A stretch of DNA of 64,000 nucleotides from an uncultured Ruegeria sp. (GTDB taxonomy: Bacteria; Pseudomonadota; Alphaproteobacteria; Rhodobacterales; Rhodobacteraceae): the NCBI RefSeq assembly GCF_947504215.1, contig NZ_CANNGO010000011.1, positions 62,001 through 126,000 of the forward strand, read 5' to 3'. A model generated the notes under the pieces. It made no database searches and was not told the origin of the DNA. It was given only the letters and a program-made list of their open reading frames with translations. Below, piece after piece: positions 60,784-64,000 of the stretch (within the stretch, counting starts at the first letter, position 1; each line of letters starts with the position of its first letter). The translations under genes and the position numbers were made by a program.

Positions 60784-63019
60784 CTGATCGTTCCTTCTGG
60801 TCGGCGAGCAGCTTGCCTACAAGATCTCTGAGTTCCGCTGGTGAAACCGGTTTTTCGAGATAAGGAAGGCCAGACTCGCTGAGCAACCCCAGAGAGCTTT
60901 GTCCCATCGTGTCACCAGTAATATAGGCAGTCCTGCTCAACATCTTTGGGAAGTGAGTCACCAAAGCGTCGTATATTTGGCGCCCATCGACACCCGGCAT
61001 GTTAAGATCGCTGAGAAAAACATCGTAGTGGATTGAGCCGAGACGGCTGATCGCTTCTTCCCCTGAGGTGACGAAATCAACTTCAAAGCCTTCTTTTCTA
61101 AGAATTTCTGCGTTCAATTCGCCGACTTCTACCTCATCATCCACAATCAACGCTCTGTGGCTTTCAGGCGTACTGACCGGTTGAGTGGGCTCGTCCTGTT
61201 TTGATCGCTGACCGAGAGCACTGGGTAGCGTGATGCGAAAACATGTGCCGGAACCATCAGTCTGATCGAGGCGGATCTGTCCGCCATGCGAAAGAATGAT
61301 CCGGTGGCAGAATGCGAGACCAATCCCCGTGCCTTCACCTACTTCCTTGGTGGTGAAGAACGGTTCAAAAATGCGGGGGCGAATGGCGGCAGGAATACCA
61401 GGACCGTTGTCTTGGATGGTGATTTCAACCATCCCTGCGTCAGGCTGTGATCTGGCCGACACTTTGATATGGTCGCCACAACCAGACGACGTTAGCGCCT
61501 GCTCGGCATTGATGATCAAATTGATGATGACCTGCGTGATTTGATCTGCGTCAGCGGCAATGAGCGGCATATTGTCAGGAATATCCTGCATGATGCTGAT
61601 GTCCCCTGACTTACTGCCATAGCCCACAACATCTGCCGCTGTTTCAATTACGCTGGCAACATCGACCTGTTCAATCTTACTGGGTTGTTGCCGTGCCATC
61701 GCTAGGAATGTCTTGACGATCTTGGCACATCGCTCTGCAGCGGCGCTGATCTTATCAATCCGAACCATCACGTCAGGATCTGCGATCTCTTCTTTCAGCA
61801 TCAGCGAATGACCGACAACAACAGAGAGCGGGTTGTTGAGTTCATGGGCTACACCAGCAAGCAGTTCCCCAAGTGCTGACATTTTTTCATTCTGAAACAG
61901 CAGTTCCTTTTGTTTGGCCAGCTCGTCAGAGAGCGCCAATTCCTCAGTCAAATCGCGGGTGTTGGAAACAATGACTTCTTCACCATTAAATTCGATGAGG
62001 CGTGACGAATCCGCCCCCCAGAATTTCCGTCCCTTCGCATCAACAAATTCAATGCGTCGATCTTTGAGAGCCCCGGCTTGTCGAAGGTCCGCCAAATAGC
62101 GTTCGCGATCCGCCGGGTTCGCGTAGTACGATCCAGAATTTTTTGCAGGGCCAAACAGCGCTTCAAGGTCTGGCGTTGCAAAAAGAACCTCCCCTGTGTC
62201 TGCTTTGGTCATGTTAATAGCCGCCGGGTACGCTTCCATGACCTGTCTAATCAGAGCGTCAGCTTCCTTTTGGACGGTCAGGTCAATTATACTGGTGACG
62301 ATGACTTCCTCGCCCTTAAAATCGATCAGTTGCGAAGAGATGGATGCTGGAAAGACTTTCGCGTCGGCATTGAGAAGATCGACTTTGAAATCATCTACGC
62401 GCCCATCGACCAAAAGCTGCGTGATGAAATCCGCACGCTGTTCTGGATTGACATAATGCTCTCGCGCAGATTTTGCGGGTCCAAACATCTGAAGTGCCGC
62501 AGGGGTTCGGTAGAGTATTTGGCCATCCCCAATCCGGGCCATAGTCACAATGGCGGCACTGGCATCCAGCACCTTTCTAATCAGAAGGTCTCCGTCGCGC
62601 TCTTCGACCTCCGCTTGTTTCTTGGCTGTGATGTCTTCTCGGGTAACGACAAAGCCACCTAATCGTGTGGGATGAACAGAAATCAAGTAGGTGCGGCCGT
62701 CTGTTTCGGTCAGTTCAAAGTCCTGAATGAACTCGATGCCTCCAGCCAACCTGTCAGACACCCACTTTTCTTCGTTACCCACAGCGTCGGCATATAGGCC
62801 CTTGCGCGCGGTTTCGCGCATTAGGATTTCCCAATCCAGACCAGGTTTCAGAAGATGGGCAACGCTTTTGTTCATTTCAGCGTATTTTTGATTGAACATT
62901 ACAAGGCAGCGGTTGTCATCGTATAGGGCGAACCCTTCTTTGAGAGATTCAATTGCATCACGCAGGAGGTCCTGCGCTCGTTTGATTTCTTCACGATCGT
63001 TGGCCATGTCCATCGTCAT
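60776..63019 (-). CDS. Soluble PAS-domain hybrid histidine kinase
   Basis: The 747-residue protein has no membrane segment, so it senses a cytoplasmic signal. Three PAS-like domains occupy residues ~10-135, 140-265 and 265-375 (the second and third are mutually similar: MFGPAKSAREHYVNPEQRADF and LFGPAKNSGSYYANPADRERY). HisKA follows with LLAGVAHELNNPLSVVVGH (phospho-His), HATPase with DNGPGIP and GTGIGLAFCHRI, and a C-terminal receiver with LIVDDE and LSDLNMPG. It overlaps the response regulator gene. The duplicated PAS pair is unusual; the ligand is unknown. Confidence 0.9.
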   Translation of the reverse strand: MTMDMANDREEIKRAQDLLRDAIESLKEGFALYDDNRCLVMFNQKYAEMNKSVAHLLKPGLDWEILMRETARKGLYADAVGNEEKWVSDRLAGGIEFIQDFELTETDGRTYLISVHPTRLGGFVVTREDITAKKQAEVEERDGDLLIRKVLDASAAIVTMARIGDGQILYRTPAALQMFGPAKSAREHYVNPEQRADFITQLLVDGRVDDFKVDLLNADAKVFPASISSQLIDFKGEEVIVTSIIDLTVQKEADALIRQVMEAYPAAINMTKADTGEVLFATPDLEALFGPAKNSGSYYANPADRERYLADLRQAGALKDRRIEFVDAKGRKFWGADSSRLIEFNGEEVIVSNTRDLTEELALSDELAKQKELLFQNEKMSALGELLAGVAHELNNPLSVVVGHSLMLKEEIADPDVMVRIDKISAAAERCAKIVKTFLAMARQQPSKIEQVDVASVIETAADVVGYGSKSGDISIMQDIPDNMPLIAADADQITQVIINLIINAEQALTSSGCGDHIKVSARSQPDAGMVEITIQDNGPGIPAAIRPRIFEPFFTTKEVGEGTGIGLAFCHRIILSHGGQIRLDQTDGSGTCFRITLPSALGQRSKQDEPTQPVSTPESHRALIVDDEVEVGELNAEILRKEGFEVDFVTSGEEAISRLGSIHYDVFLSDLNMPGVDGRQIYDALVTHFPKMLSRTAYITGDTMGQSSLGLLSESGLPYLEKPVSPAELRDLVGKLLADQKERSDG

Positions 63020-63266
63020 CCCGATTGTCTAAGGCAGCATTGTTTCAATGCCATTTCAAAATCGCCTTCTTGTGTTTCAATTGTTTCACAGGCGCATACC
63101 TCAAGCCAGACACGACTGAAAATTGTCATGTTTGGAAGGCAGTTAGCAGAACCGAGGCGGAAACACGCTGCGCAACAACTGAAACACTGTGCACCCGAAT
63201 CCGACATCCCGCTGAAACATTGAAGGGCCAGTTATTGTTCATCGCCAACGCACTTTGGATTAGCAC

Positions 63267-64000
63267 ATGACTTTTTCATCTCGACCAATAGAACACAGCA
63301 ATGCACCGATTGTCGCCTTGCACTCCTCTGTATCAAACAGTGGCCAATGGAGCCAATTGAAAGCGGACTTTGATGGTCGATTTGATGTCTACGCATTTGA
63401 TCTGCCGGGCTGTGGCCGCGCACCTTTGACCGGTGACGCCTCTCTGAACGGTGCTGCGTGTTCCGCAGCCCCAGTGATCCGGGAGATCGAAAAGTTCGGG
63501 CGCGCTGTTCATCTCGTGGGCCACTCAAACGGCGGTGGAGTTGCTATAAAGGTCGCACTGACGCGCCCTGACCTTGTCAAAAGCCTGGCACTCTACGAAC
63601 CCGCGACGTTCCATTTTCTGGAGAACGGGGACAGCACGGATAAATCTCTGTTTCAACAGATCCAGAAGGTTGCAGCGCTGGTGACAGCGGCCGCAGAGGA
63701 CGATGATACATCTGCAGGCCTAGAGCGCTTCCTGGACTTCTGGAATGGTGCAGGGTTTTGGGATCGTCTCTTACTTGCCTCCAAACAGACGTTTGCCGGT
63801 GCGATCTCTTCAATCCGGGCTGACTTTGCCAACGGGTTCGCGGAAACTTGGGAGTTGGCTGATCTCTCTATATTGAAGATGCCTGCACTGGTGATGACAG
63901 GTCTGGAATCCCCGGAACTGACCCAGCACGTAGCTGTCGCTATAGCAAAAGCACTCCCTGCGGCGCGTATCGCACTGCTGCCTGAGCTCGGTCATATGGC
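63267..64000 (+). CDS. Alpha/beta hydrolase, 3' partial
   Basis: The gene starts at the ATG at 63267 (MTFSSRPIEHSNAPIVALHSSVSNSG) and runs off the right edge, with 244 codons visible. HSSVSNSGQW marks the oxyanion-hole region, VYAFDLPGCGRAPL follows, and GHSNGGGVA holds the nucleophilic Ser. VMTGLESPEL leads towards the Asp and the last visible residues (LPELGHMA) contain the His. The triad is complete or nearly so. The substrate is unknown. It is divergent from the histidine kinase gene, about 250 bp away. Confidence 0.8.
   Translation, partial: MTFSSRPIEHSNAPIVALHSSVSNSGQWSQLKADFDGRFDVYAFDLPGCGRAPLTGDASLNGAACSAAPVIREIEKFGRAVHLVGHSNGGGVAIKVALTRPDLVKSLALYEPATFHFLENGDSTDKSLFQQIQKVAALVTAAAEDDDTSAGLERFLDFWNGAGFWDRLLLASKQTFAGAISSIRADFANGFAETWELADLSILKMPALVMTGLESPELTQHVAVAIAKALPAARIALLPELGHM

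Noticed and set aside
62811..62825. GTTTCGCGCATTAGG considered as a fifth parS site
   Set aside because: Only the left half-site is present; the right arm CGAAAC is missing.
1..64000. Search for tRNA, rRNA and riboswitch signals
   Set aside because: No cloverleaf, conserved rRNA segment or recognisable riboswitch core was seen by eye; covariance-model searches were not possible.

Overview
The window reads as DNA from a marine Roseobacter-group alphaproteobacterium (Rhodobacteraceae). The grounds are moderate GC, long runs of translationally coupled genes, a ParA/ParB/Rep_3 plasmid-type replicon, an Anbu operon, and ABC systems typical of that group. It is largely accessory DNA. No rRNA, tRNA or CRISPR was seen. 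All functional calls come from reading motifs by eye; no database search was run.

Layout. (1) 1-5.7 kb: the 3' part of a diaminopropionate ammonia-lyase-like gene, then a small RiPP locus. It has three near-identical Nif11-type precursor peptides (one on +, two on -) around a flavin-dependent halogenase with the WxWxIP motif and a berberine-bridge-type FAD oxidase. The cores are Ala/Val/Thr/Ser/Gly only, lack Cys and end in Gly-Ser-Gly-Trp. (2) 6.3-9.3 kb: two CobW/COG0523 metallochaperone GTPases and a DUF1826 protein behind a Zur-like palindrome. (3) 9.8-14.6 kb: an Anbu proteasome-like operon (ATP-grasp, alpha-E, transglutaminase, Anbu) with a second transglutaminase upstream. (4) 14.8-18.4 kb: small housekeeping-type genes and an ECF42-type sigma factor paired with its DGPF/YCII protein.

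(5) 18.6-25.8 kb: a mobile region. An intact IS6-family element interrupts a TetR gene. A parA-parB / Rep_3 replication module follows, with iterons and four parS-like palindromes. It is closed by a truncated IS6 copy in the opposite orientation that cuts a ParE toxin gene, then by an IS5 remnant. (6) 25.8-39.4 kb: a large RiPP cluster. It has a nitrile-hydratase-type (NHLP) precursor ending SWCR, a fused YcaO cyclodehydratase, a SagB dehydrogenase, a PRMT-type arginine methyltransferase, a sulfotransferase, two tandem PhyH dioxygenases, an unknown coupled gene, a second SAM methyltransferase, and an NHLM exporter pair with a C39 peptidase. (7) 39.6-45.3 kb: two paralogous secreted proteins and an RND efflux pump. 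(8) 45.4-47.3 kb: a heparinase-like lyase, probably frameshifted at its start.

(9) 48.3-59.9 kb: a phosphorus-scavenging region. A LysR-controlled ABC importer carries a metallophosphoesterase, and phnCDEE plus a hexapeptide acyltransferase sit behind a Pho-box-like triple repeat. (10) 60.1-64 kb: a soluble PAS hybrid histidine kinase with its OmpR-type regulator, and the start of an alpha/beta hydrolase.

The most notable content is the pair of RiPP loci. Cluster 2 suggests a thiazol(in)e peptide further decorated by arginine methylation, sulfation and hydroxylation. Cluster 1 suggests a halogenated, Cys-free Nif11 peptide. Neither combination is one I recognise as described.
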